7,319 nt of DNA from an uncultured Bacilli bacterium. Its GTDB lineage: Bacteria; Bacillota_I; Bacilli_A; RF39; UBA660. This document shows positions 1 through 7,319 of this stretch, in pieces. Each line of letters begins with the position of its first letter. The stretch's first letter is position 1. The notes beneath the pieces were generated by a model. The model did not search any database and was not told the origin of the DNA. It saw only the letters and a program-made list of their open reading frames with translations. The translations under genes were made by a program, and so were the position numbers. Where the stretch lies: contig CANQMC010000062.1 in NCBI GenBank assembly GCA_947624855.1, positions 1-7,319 on the forward strand. The letters run 5' to 3'.

Positions 1-95
1 CTTCCTATTGCTACTATTACTACTAATCCTATAAATATTTTTTTAAAATTAAAGCCTTTATGTAAAGTTTCAAATTTAATTCCTGTATCTTTCAT
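1..95 (-). CDS. N-terminal fragment of an unrecognised membrane protein
   Basis: An open reading frame runs off the left edge. It is read from an ATG at 95 and gives 31 residues: a charged start (MKDTGIKFETLHKGFNFKK) followed by a hydrophobic stretch (IFIGLVVIVAIG) that looks like the start of a transmembrane helix or signal anchor. A Shine-Dalgarno-like AAAGGTG lies at about 108-114. A second in-frame ATG at 104 is only about 2 bases from that site, so 95 is the more likely start, but the choice is uncertain. A perfect sigma-A promoter at 160-188 drives it, and it is divergent from the HTH regulator. Too little of the protein is present to name a family; it could be any inner-membrane or exported protein. 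I infer, from position only, that it may be a target of the neighbouring regulator. Confidence 0.6.
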   Translation of the reverse strand, partial: MKDTGIKFETLHKGFNFKKIFIGLVVIVAIG

Positions 96-134
96 ATAAA
101 ACATTTCACCTTTCTATTTATAATATCAACTATC

Positions 135-148
135 TTAGAAAATTCTAA
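135..148. repeat. Inverted repeat TTAGAA-AA-TTCTAA, possible operator
   Basis: This is a perfect dyad with 6-bp arms (135-140 and 143-148) around AA. A looser outer pair, AACTAT (128-133) and ATAGTT (152-157), partly extends it. It lies just downstream of the predicted start site of the minus-strand promoter, where a bound repressor would block transcription. In RNA it could also form a small hairpin at the 5' end of that transcript. The TTAGA/TCTAA half-sites also occur in the palindrome at 170-182. Confidence 0.4.
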
Positions 149-159
149 TTTATAGTTAA

Positions 160-188
160 ATTATAAGCTATCTAAATTAGATTGTCAA
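160..188 (-). promoter_or_regulatory. Perfect sigma-A promoter for the leftmost gene
   Basis: On the minus strand a -35 TTGACA (188-183) and a -10 TATAAT (165-160) are separated by exactly 17 bases (166-182). Both hexamers match the consensus fully. The expected start of transcription is near 153, giving a leader of about 58 nt before the ATG at 95. A promoter this strong usually needs a repressor or another brake, and palindromes at 170-182 and 135-148 are well placed for one. Confidence 0.8.
170..182. repeat. Palindrome ATCTAA-A-TTAGAT inside the promoter spacer
   Basis: This is a perfect 13-bp palindrome with 6-bp arms around a central A. It lies wholly within the 17-bp spacer of the minus-strand promoter at 160-188. 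The half-site TCTAA/TTAGA recurs in the dyad at 135-148. XRE-family regulators commonly bind short palindromes over promoters, so this is a candidate operator for the divergent tandem-HTH protein. The assignment is inference from position and symmetry. AT-rich DNA also produces chance palindromes. Confidence 0.4.
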
Positions 189-261
189 TATAAAATATAG
201 ATATTTCGGCAATTTTTCGCATAAGTTTTAAACATGTGAGAAAATAGTTATGGTGAATTGT

Positions 262-732
262 ATGAATTATGGTAAACAAATGAAGTTGATTAGAACATAT
301 AATGATATTAAGCAAAAAGAAGTTGCAGAATATTTAAATATATCGGTATATACTTATAGTCATTATGAAACACAAGATACTTCTATCCCTTTAAAACATT
401 TAATTAAATTTTGTAATTATTTTGATGTTTCTATTGATTATGTTCTTGGTTTTAATGAAAATATAAATTATAAAAATTGTAATAAAAAAATGGATTTAAA
501 AATTTGTGGAAAAAGATTATTAAATTTAAGAAAAGAAAATAAATTGAAACAAATAGATATCGCTAAAATATTATTATTAGATCAACCTACTTGGAGTATA
601 TATGAAAATGGTAAAAGTTTAATAGGGTTACCTTATTTATATAAATTATGTAAGCTTTATAATATAAGTGCTGATTATTTATTAGGTCGTATTGATAAAA
701 AAATTACTTTTGATAAAAATAAAGATAAATAA
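262..732 (+). CDS. Tandem XRE-type helix-turn-helix regulator
   Basis: This is a predicted cytoplasmic DNA-binding protein of 156 residues with two copies of the XRE (Cro/C1) HTH fold. The first is at residues about 1-65 (MNYGKQMKLIRTYNDIKQKEVAEYLNI, ending SIDYVLGF). The second is at about 79-143 (KICGKRLLNLRKENKLKQIDIAKIL, ending SADYLLGR). Each copy has the usual pattern: a basic first helix, Q-x-x-(V/I)-A in helix 2, the Y-E recognition-helix end and a D-Y-(V/L)-L-G close. I chose the ATG at 262 because GGTGA (252-256) sits 5 bases upstream and XRE proteins typically begin MN-x-G-x-x-(L/M)-K. An in-frame ATG at 250 would add four residues with a poorer site. No effector or peptidase domain is present. 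The gene is divergent from a membrane protein gene whose promoter carries palindromes, so autoregulation or control of that neighbour is plausible. No convincing promoter of its own was seen. Confidence 0.85.
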   Translation: MNYGKQMKLIRTYNDIKQKEVAEYLNISVYTYSHYETQDTSIPLKHLIKFCNYFDVSIDYVLGFNENINYKNCNKKMDLKICGKRLLNLRKENKLKQIDIAKILLLDQPTWSIYENGKSLIGLPYLYKLCKLYNISADYLLGRIDKKITFDKNKDK

Positions 733-750
733 TTTAAAATAAAAAATAAT

Positions 751-778
751 GTCGATTTGTGTCGACCAATTTTTCTTT
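751..778 (+). terminator. Weak hairpin terminator after the HTH regulator
   Basis: GTCGA (751-755) pairs with TCGAC (762-766) around a 6-nt loop. CAATTTTTCTTT follows, a run with nine T. The stem is only 5 bp, so termination is likely partial. The T-run overlaps the -35 element of the promoter at 776-804. Confidence 0.4.
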
Positions 779-804
779 ACAAAATAGAATTTTTATTTTA
801 AAAT
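776..804 (+). promoter_or_regulatory. Sigma-A promoter in front of the candidate small RNA
   Basis: A -35 TTTACA (776-781) and a -10 TAAAAT (799-804) are separated by 17 bases, and each hexamer matches five of six consensus positions. Transcription should start close to 811, which is exactly where the 5' arm of a perfect 12-bp long-range stem begins. Such AT-rich DNA gives chance matches, but the coincidence with the stem supports this one. Confidence 0.5.
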
Positions 805-810
805 AAATAT

Positions 811-925
811 ATGCATTAGAAATTATGCTTTCTATTTTATCAACCTTTTCGGCTTCTGGGGGTTTTGGAAACTTGAAATGGTAATATAGTTAAGTTTTAA
901 TTTTCTAATGCATTATTATTTTGTT
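811..925 (+). ncRNA. Candidate structured small RNA or leader element
   Basis: ATGCATTAGAAA (811-822) is perfectly complementary to TTTCTAATGCAT (902-913), which closes a 103-nt segment. A T-rich run to about 927 follows, as at an intrinsic end. A promoter at 776-804 would start transcripts at about 811. Inside, AAACTT (869-874) can pair with AAGTTT (892-897). The stretch 841-883 is clearly richer in G and C than the flanks (CGGCTTCTGGGGG and GGTTTTGGAAAC), a usual mark of structured RNA in AT-rich genomes. It has no convincing reading frame. I could not match it to the T-box, purine, SAM, c-di-GMP, c-di-AMP, preQ1, fluoride, ZTP or THF riboswitches, nor to SRP RNA. It could be a free RNA of about 115 nt, a leader of the hydrolase gene (which also has its own promoter-like site at 936), or a terminator with a large loop. 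Confidence 0.4.
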
Positions 926-935
926 TTAAAAAAAC

Positions 936-964
936 TTGACATACATATAATTTTATAATAAACT
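936..964 (+). promoter_or_regulatory. Probable promoter of the cell-wall hydrolase gene
   Basis: A perfect -35 TTGACA lies at 936-941. At 17-bp spacing the -10 would be TAAACT (959-964), which matches four of six positions. A perfect TATAAT at 954-959 is only 12 bp away, too close to pair with this -35. The region is therefore promoter-like, but the exact -10 is unsettled. The ATG at 989 has a strong GGAGG at 977-981, seven bases upstream. Confidence 0.45.
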
Positions 965-988
965 ATTACCCTGTTTGGAGGAAAAAAT

Positions 989-1930
989 ATGAATATAAAT
1001 TTCAACAATATCAATAATAAAGAATTATTAGAAAATTTTAAAAAATTACTTAAAAAAGAAAATTTAAAAAGACCTAGTTTAGTATTTTTAGCTTTTTTAA
1101 TGTCATTTTCATCTTTAGGAGCAGCTAAATATGAAAAAGAAGAAATACCTGAAAATGATATTTCTAATGAAGAAGTTTTAGAGGATGTAAAAGATGAAAC
1201 TAATACTACATCAAATCAAAAAGAAGTTATAGAGACTTTTAATAATATATCTAATTTATTATCTCAAAAAATAATTGAATATACAAATTCTAATGAATAT
1301 AAAATTGCCAAAGCTTGTAAAAATTATAATTTAACTAGAGATCAATTTGAAATTATATGTGGTATAGTTTTACATGAAGCTCAAGCTTATAGTTATGTTG
1401 ATGCCTATGGCGTTATAAATACTTTAGTTAATCGAATTTATTGTTCAAGATGGGTTAATCAAGTAAATAGATCTCAAGGTGCAGGTAAAGGTAATAACAT
1501 ATTTAATCAAGTTATTCAACGTGGACAATTTTCTGTTTATGCCAATAAAACATATACCAAATATTTATATGCTGATCCATCAGTTCAAATAGGTAAACAA
1601 GCTGTTATTGATGTTTTATCTGCTGATGTTTACCCAAGAGTTCATAATTGTACTCAATTTAGATGGAATGCTTATGGCCGTGGTATTCATTTATCAAACA
1701 GAGGTAATTGGTATATAAGTCCTATAGCTTCTTATGAATATACTTCAAATAATTTTACTAATGTTACAGTAGCTGATTTAGTAAAAAGAGAACAAGAACT
1801 TAAAAATAAACCTAAAACAGTTAGTTATGTAACAAATAATGAATCAACTGAAGTACATGCTAATTCTATAGTTAATGACCAAACAGAAAGTTTAACTGAA
1901 GATACTTTAGAACTTACTTTAAAACCTTAA
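989..1930 (+). CDS. SleB/CwlJ-like cell-wall hydrolase, exported or membrane-anchored
   Basis: This is a 313-residue protein predicted to cut peptidoglycan glycan strands outside the membrane. After a lysine-rich leader (residues 1-29) there is a hydrophobic segment (about 30-46) that is either a signal peptide ending near GAA or a membrane anchor. An acidic linker covers about 48-110. The domain at about 118-252 has the layout of the SleB/CwlJ (Hydrolase_2) family. It opens with FEIICGIVLHEAQAYSYVDA, then has GVINTLVNRI, then IFNQVIQRGQFSVY and the helix QIGKQAVIDVLSA. Glu130 in HEAQ matches the family's catalytic glutamate (GEA in relatives). The C-terminal tail of about 55 residues is polar. 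Family members include spore-cortex lytic enzymes but also vegetative hydrolases, and no spore gene is visible here. Start: GGAGG (977-981) lies seven bases before the ATG. The gene stands alone, between a candidate RNA and a bidirectional terminator. Confidence 0.75.
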   Translation: MNINFNNINNKELLENFKKLLKKENLKRPSLVFLAFLMSFSSLGAAKYEKEEIPENDISNEEVLEDVKDETNTTSNQKEVIETFNNISNLLSQKIIEYTNSNEYKIAKACKNYNLTRDQFEIICGIVLHEAQAYSYVDAYGVINTLVNRIYCSRWVNQVNRSQGAGKGNNIFNQVIQRGQFSVYANKTYTKYLYADPSVQIGKQAVIDVLSADVYPRVHNCTQFRWNAYGRGIHLSNRGNWYISPIASYEYTSNNFTNVTVADLVKREQELKNKPKTVSYVTNNESTEVHANSIVNDQTESLTEDTLELTLKP

Positions 1931-1965
1931 ACTATATTTAAAATTTTTTAAAATTCTTTATTTAA

Positions 1966-1996
1966 AAAGCGACTTAAAACAAGTCGTTTTCTTTTA
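1966..1996. terminator. Bidirectional intrinsic terminator
   Basis: AAAGCGACTT (1966-1975) pairs with AAGTCGTTTT (1981-1990) over 10 bp with one G-T wobble, around a 5-nt loop. On the plus strand CTTTT follows; on the minus strand a run of five T follows. It can end the hydrolase transcript from the left and the tRNA-Arg transcript from the right. Confidence 0.8.
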
Positions 1997-2010
1997 ACTC
2001 AATTTTGAGT
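1997..2010. repeat. Small inverted repeat beside the terminator
   Basis: ACTCAA and TTGAGT form a perfect 14-bp dyad with two central T. It sits between the tRNA 3' end and the main terminator. On the minus transcript it would fold just after the tRNA and may mark the tRNA trailer. No separate function can be assigned. Confidence 0.4.
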
Positions 2011-2020
2011 ATCAATCCTA

Positions 2021-2097
2021 TGGCGTCCCCGATTGGAATCGAACCAACGACCTATCGCTTAGGAGGCGAACGCTCTATCCTACTGAGCTACGAGGAC
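2021..2097 (-). tRNA. tRNA-Arg, anticodon CCU
   Basis: The minus strand folds as a full cloverleaf of 77 nt including an encoded CCA. The acceptor stem is GTCCTCG with CGGGGAC and the discriminator is G. The D-arm stem is GCTC/GAGC with GG in the loop. The anticodon loop is CTCCTAA, giving anticodon CCU, which reads AGG arginine codons. The T-arm is GTTGG-TTCGATT-CCAAT, with one G-U pair. The top pair of the anticodon stem is T-T (27-43), a mismatch. The gene begins 23 bases after the valS stop, directly after a hairpin with a T-run. It may be cut from read-through valS RNA or use a weak promoter overlapping the valS end (TTGAAA 2134-2129, TATTTT 2110-2105, 18 bp apart). Confidence 0.95.
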
Positions 2098-2119
2098 AAA
2101 AAGCAAAATATTAATTTTG

Positions 2120-2121
<2 letters not shown>
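2098..2121 (-). terminator. Hairpin with T-run between valS and tRNA-Arg
   Basis: On the minus strand AGCAAAAT (2121-2114) pairs perfectly with ATTTTGCT (2109-2102) around a 4-nt loop, and four more T run to 2098. The first two bases of the stem are the last two of the valS TAG stop codon. The T-run touches the first base of the tRNA at 2097. It looks like an intrinsic terminator but may serve as a processing site, because the tRNA has little room for its own promoter. Confidence 0.65.
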
Positions 2122-4639
<2,518 letters not shown>

Positions 4640-4658
4640 ATATATCTCCTTCTAATAC

Positions 4659-4854
4659 AAAAAAGGTCATACCAAAGGGCGAAAAATCGCGGTACCACCT
4701 TTTATTATACTCATTTTGATAACGCAAGTTCCCCTGCGAGCCTAAGCTAACTCCCAAGCAACCTTCAAAAGAACTTTTACTCATTTCCACCAACCATGAG
4801 CTCTCTATCTAAAAGCTTTCTTTTTACTCCTCTTGTTCTTCGCTTTTTAATCTA
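4659..4854 (-). promoter_or_regulatory. T-box riboswitch leader of valS (specifier GUA)
   Basis: This is a leader RNA of about 195 nt that senses uncharged tRNA-Val. The Stem I base is AAGAAC (4840-4835) with GTTCTT (4774-4769). The conserved loop pattern AGAGAG...GGTTGGTGGAAATGAG lies at about 4808-4780. A GUA valine codon in the specifier position is at 4780-4778. The T-box sequence AAGGTGGTACCGCG (4701-4688) contains UGGU (4697-4694), which can pair with the ACCA end of tRNA-Val. The terminator is formed by the T-box arm itself: AAAGGTGGTACC (4702-4691) pairs with GGTATGACCTTT (4673-4662), with one mismatch, and a run of six T (4664-4659) closes it. This is the standard design in which uncharged tRNA stabilises the antiterminator. 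Confidence 0.95.
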
Positions 4855-4860
4855 TAAATT

Positions 4861-4889
4861 ATTTTAACAAATATCTCTTAATTTTTCAA
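4861..4889 (-). promoter_or_regulatory. Sigma-A promoter of the T-box and valS
   Basis: On the minus strand TTGAAA (4889-4884) and TAAAAT (4866-4861) are 17 bases apart; each matches five of six consensus positions. The start site would be about 4854, a short distance before Stem I of the T-box. The -35 begins eight bases after the stop codon of the upstream gene, so the two units are tightly packed. A weak hairpin (CTCTT/AAGAG) overlaps the promoter, but no clear terminator for the upstream gene is seen. Confidence 0.75.
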
Positions 4890-4897
4890 GAGCTAAG

Positions 4898-7036
4898 TTA
4901 AGTTTCTATTGAACCATCACTATTAATTATATAAGTTGTATTAGTATCTTTAATTCTAACTGTAAAACCACCAGTTGTATTTTGATAAACATCAAAAGCT
5001 GTAGCATAATTTTTACTTGTTATACTTATAGGTGTTTCTAAATGGAAATCAGGATCATCATATAATCTTAAATCTAATTTACTATCTGTTGTAATTACTG
5101 CATAGAATTTATCATATAAACTAATATAATTATAACCTGTTTCATCACTAGTAGTACCATCAAAATTATAAACATAATATTTATTATTTTTAATTACATT
5201 TAAATATTTACCACTGTAACCAATAATCTTACCATCAAACTTAGCTGTAATTTCTTTTCCTAAATCATCTACTAATAAATAATTAACTTTATTTCCACTA
5301 CCTAAAGAAACTAAATAATAATCTTTAAATTTCTCAATTGAATTATATAAGAAAGCAACAGTTCCTTTAATACTAGTATTAGTTATTCTAATCATACCAT
5401 ATTTACCACTAGTATTCTTAGCCATTATTAATTTATTATCAGTATTTTCAAAAGTTATATTCTCTTCTTTTACATAAGTACCAATATCAACACTTTCATA
5501 TTTACTTAAAACTTTACTCTTCTTAAGATCATATAATACTATATTACTTTTATCTTTAGAAATAGAATCAAATATAAAGACATAATTATTATTAAATATA
5601 GGTATTATTCCAACATTCTTACTATTATCTTCTTCTATTCCATTTTTACTATAAAAACTACCAGTAGCAATTAAACAATTTTCTAAAGCTTTAGTTTTAG
5701 TTGTAATATTATTTCTATTAGTACATGTATAAGAACCTATTAAATTATCTTTTTCTTCATCATTATAGAAATATAAAACTCCATCAAAATAATTAATATA
5801 TTCTAAATTTTTATTAAACTTTCCTTCATTAACATCAATGGTAGCACTTTTTTCATCATCATTTTTTATATAACTAACATTTATAATATTATCTTCAACT
5901 TTTAATTCAAAAGATTTTTTAGTTTCAATTAATTTTTTATCTTTATCATATACATTTATAATATTATAATTAGTATTTCCTAAACTAATACCTTCTTCAT
6001 TATATTTAACTCCTTGATAATCATAAATATATAACTTTCTACTATCTACTACTCCCATATAACTATCTAAAAGAACAATATAATCATAAGAATCTTCTAA
6101 TATTTGTTTACCACTATAACTAAATATTTCATAATCATCTGTTACAATAAAATTATTATTATAATTTTTAATCTTTGAACTTGTACCTTTACTTTCACTT
6201 ATACCATTTACATCATATATATAATATTTACCTTTATCTTTAACTACTAAATTACTATCACTATTAATTTGACCAATATAATCATATTTAAAATCAACTT
6301 TTTGTTCTATTCCATTAGCACTAAATTCTAAAGCCCCATATAAATCTTTTTCATCTTTTAAAATAACATAATTAGTATCAGCAAAACCTTTAACTAAAGA
6401 ATATGTTCCTTCTTCTTTTTTATCTTTAATATTATATAATGTAATTAAACCATCAGTTTCTTTATCATTATCATATATAAATACATAATTATCATTATAT
6501 ATTTGCACATGAGTTCCAATAACAGTTTCATCTTCATAAACATTTTTTGGAACATCAAAATCATCTTCTGTATTGTAATCTGGAATATAACATAAATTTT
6601 CATTAGCATTTTTACATTCATAAGTACCAATTTCTTCACCATTTTTATCTAAAAAACTAAGTACTCCATCTTTATAAATATAATTATCTTTTTCTAAAAT
6701 AACTTCTGGTGCTTTTGGTTCCTCTTTTTTAGGTTCTTCTTTCTTATGTAATACTAAAAATAACACTAAACCAATTATTATAAGAACCACTATCACACTT
6801 AAAACAATAATTAAAACTTTTTTCTTTTTTGGTAAACCTTTCCATTTTTCTTTTAAAGATTTCTTTTCTTTTTTCTTTTTCTCTTCTTTTTTAGGTTCTT
6901 CTTCTACTACTTTAATTTCTTCTGTTAAATTATCTTTGCTTGCCCCTTCCATATCAATATTATCGATTGGACTAGGAACTTCATCTTCTAATAAATCAAA
7001 TAAATCTCCTGTTTTATCCAAATCATCATACTTCAT
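4898..7036 (-). CDS. Single-pass membrane protein with duplicated WG-like beta-repeat ectodomain
   Basis: I do not recognise a named family. The protein has 712 residues. It has an acidic then lysine-rich cytoplasmic N-terminus (about 1-72), one transmembrane helix (about 73-97) after a KKKK stretch, a K/E/P-rich linker, and a large extracellular part (about 115-712). The ectodomain is an internal duplication. DGVLSFLD, IGTYECKN...C, NDNYVFIYD and KYYIYDVNG of copy A (from about 119) match DGVLYFYN, IGSYTCTN...C, NNNYVFIFD and KYYVYNFDG of copy B (from about 413). LYGALEF and KYGMIRI resemble WG beta-repeats. Cysteines 141/149 and 438/454 recur in both copies and may form one disulfide each. 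The ATG at 7036 has AAGGAG (7050-7045) eight bases upstream. A longer frame to 7072 would start upstream of the predicted transcript start. It is transcribed singly between rpmF and valS. The role is unknown; surface scaffold or sensing is only a guess. Confidence 0.85.
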   Translation of the reverse strand: MKYDDLDKTGDLFDLLEDEVPSPIDNIDMEGASKDNLTEEIKVVEEEPKKEEKKKKEKKSLKEKWKGLPKKKKVLIIVLSVIVVLIIIGLVLFLVLHKKEEPKKEEPKAPEVILEKDNYIYKDGVLSFLDKNGEEIGTYECKNANENLCYIPDYNTEDDFDVPKNVYEDETVIGTHVQIYNDNYVFIYDNDKETDGLITLYNIKDKKEEGTYSLVKGFADTNYVILKDEKDLYGALEFSANGIEQKVDFKYDYIGQINSDSNLVVKDKGKYYIYDVNGISESKGTSSKIKNYNNNFIVTDDYEIFSYSGKQILEDSYDYIVLLDSYMGVVDSRKLYIYDYQGVKYNEEGISLGNTNYNIINVYDKDKKLIETKKSFELKVEDNIINVSYIKNDDEKSATIDVNEGKFNKNLEYINYFDGVLYFYNDEEKDNLIGSYTCTNRNNITTKTKALENCLIATGSFYSKNGIEEDNSKNVGIIPIFNNNYVFIFDSISKDKSNIVLYDLKKSKVLSKYESVDIGTYVKEENITFENTDNKLIMAKNTSGKYGMIRITNTSIKGTVAFLYNSIEKFKDYYLVSLGSGNKVNYLLVDDLGKEITAKFDGKIIGYSGKYLNVIKNNKYYVYNFDGTTSDETGYNYISLYDKFYAVITTDSKLDLRLYDDPDFHLETPISITSKNYATAFDVYQNTTGGFTVRIKDTNTTYIINSDGSIET

Positions 7037-7062
7037 TTCAGACACTCCTTTACGATAAGAAT

Positions 7063-7091
7063 AGTATATCATATATTTTAAAGACTTTCTA
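7063..7091 (-). promoter_or_regulatory. Extended -10 promoter of the duplicated membrane protein gene
   Basis: On the minus strand the -10 TATACT (7068-7063) is preceded by TGA (7071-7069), an extended -10. At 17-bp spacing the -35 is TAGAAA (7091-7086), which matches four of six positions. The start would be near 7056, some 20 nt before the ATG at 7036. This is a main reason to prefer that start codon over the ATG at 7072. Confidence 0.6.
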
Positions 7092-7097
7092 TAAAAA

Positions 7098-7124
7098 ATA
7101 AAAAAAAAGTTAGATTTACTAACT
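7098..7124 (-). terminator. Intrinsic terminator of rpmF
   Basis: On the minus strand AGTTAG (7124-7119) pairs with CTAACT (7113-7108) around TAAAT, followed by a run of eight T (7107-7100) and more T beyond. The first stem base overlaps the TAG stop codon of the L32 frame. It separates rpmF from the downstream membrane protein gene. Confidence 0.8.
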
Positions 7125-7245
7125 AGTTTTCTTCTTTTTCTGTTGTAATTACTTCTTTATTTTTATAGTAACCACACTTTGTACATGCACGATGAGGTCT
7201 TAAAGTTTCTCCACAGTTAGGACACTTTGTTAATGCTCCAACCTC
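7123..7245 (-). pseudogene. rpmF: rpmF 3' fragment: ribosomal protein L32 lacking its N-terminus
   Basis: Forty C-terminal codons of L32 are readable, starting EVGALTKCPNCGETLRPHRA and continuing CTKCGYYKNKEV. They carry the two CxxC pairs (CPNC and CTKC) of the zinc-binding form and the typical CGYY motif. L32 is a large-subunit ribosomal protein of about 55-60 residues that normally begins MAVPKRxTSKTRKRxRR. That basic N-terminal third is absent. Upstream of 7245 the frame reads RTKCN and V to an in-frame TAA at 7266-7264, with no ATG, GTG or TTG. The other two frames do not encode the missing part either. The gene is thus broken by an insertion or rearrangement, or it is a junction artefact at the sequence end. 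Its terminator is intact. A working copy may exist elsewhere. Confidence 0.7.
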
Positions 7246-7319
7246 CCGAGTTTTGCAATTGACTTAGATTCAAATTATATTCAACGTCAGTTAAATGCTG
7301 GCTTTTTCTTTGTCAAGTT
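7246..7319. other. Unexplained sequence replacing the 5' part of rpmF
   Basis: These 74 bases adjoin the point where L32 similarity stops. They encode no recognisable L32 N-terminus and no other recognised protein on either strand. They appear somewhat richer in G and C than the surroundings. The plus strand begins CGAGTTTTGCAATTGACTTA. A sharp break in a conserved gene at the end of a sequence is what an insertion-sequence terminus gives. The TTTTGCAATTGA start recalls IS30-type ends, but I cannot confirm this from memory. An assembly chimera is equally possible. Confidence 0.35.

Noticed and set aside
182..249. A promoter for the HTH regulator
   Set aside because: A TTGTCA at 182-187 and several TATA-like hexamers exist, but none pair at 16-18 bp spacing with an acceptable partner, so no promoter is called.
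811..925. Known riboswitch or SRP RNA identity for the structured segment
   Set aside because: I looked for the conserved cores of T-box, purine, SAM, preQ1, c-di-GMP, c-di-AMP, fluoride, ZTP and THF riboswitches and for the SRP GGAAGG/GCAG motif and found none. Only a covariance-model search could exclude distant variants.
4866..4897. A terminator for the membrane protein gene
   Set aside because: CTCTT and AAGAG can form a 5-bp stem, but no T-run follows and the stretch is better explained as the valS promoter.
6445..6642. A 65-codon minus-strand frame rich in M, I and L
   Set aside because: It is an out-of-frame shadow inside the large membrane protein gene, produced by its Asp/Tyr/Asn-rich codons.
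7037..7072. Upstream start at 7072 for the membrane protein
   Set aside because: This extension overlaps the -10 region and lies before the predicted transcript start near 7056. It has no ribosome-binding site, while the ATG at 7036 has AAGGAG eight bases upstream.

Overview
This window is about 7.3 kb of very AT-rich DNA. It has the hallmarks of a low-GC Firmicute (Bacilli, Clostridia or Mollicutes-related): a valS T-box leader, strong Shine-Dalgarno sites of the AGGAG type, consensus sigma-A promoters and U-tract terminators. The five readable stop codons are TAA or TAG, and the reading frames stay open with TGG as tryptophan, so I see no sign of a UGA=Trp code. The composition would fit an uncultured gut lineage, but the sequence does not establish that.

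Left part (1-988). A membrane protein gene runs off the left edge on the minus strand. It is divergent from a small regulator made of two XRE-type helix-turn-helix domains. Between them lies a perfect minus-strand promoter (TTGACA, 17 bp, TATAAT) with one perfect palindrome in its spacer and another near its start site, so the regulator plausibly controls its neighbour. After the regulator comes a 256-bp gap that is not empty: a weak terminator, a good promoter at 776-804, and at the predicted start site a 103-nt segment closed by a perfect 12-bp long-range stem and followed by a U-rich run. This is a candidate undescribed small RNA or leader element.

Middle (989-2121). A SleB/CwlJ-like cell-wall hydrolase with an N-terminal export or anchor segment is on the plus strand. 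A bidirectional terminator lies between it and the convergent minus-strand block. A tRNA-Arg(CCU) with encoded CCA follows.

Right part (2098-7319), all minus strand. Read in transcription order: the 3' end of rpmF (ribosomal protein L32) with its terminator; a 712-residue single-pass membrane protein with an internally duplicated, WG-repeat-like extracellular region; then valS with its own promoter and a complete T-box leader (specifier GUA, UGGU tRNA-binding sequence, terminator); then a terminator hairpin that overlaps the valS stop codon and abuts the tRNA-Arg. The rpmF coding similarity stops abruptly at about 7245. The remaining 74 bases do not encode the L32 N-terminus and look like an insertion or assembly junction.

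No CRISPR array, rRNA, complete mobile element or recognisable multi-gene defence or biosynthetic system is visible. The most novel-looking items are the candidate structured RNA at 811-925, the palindrome-bearing divergent control region, the duplicated membrane protein and the broken rpmF.
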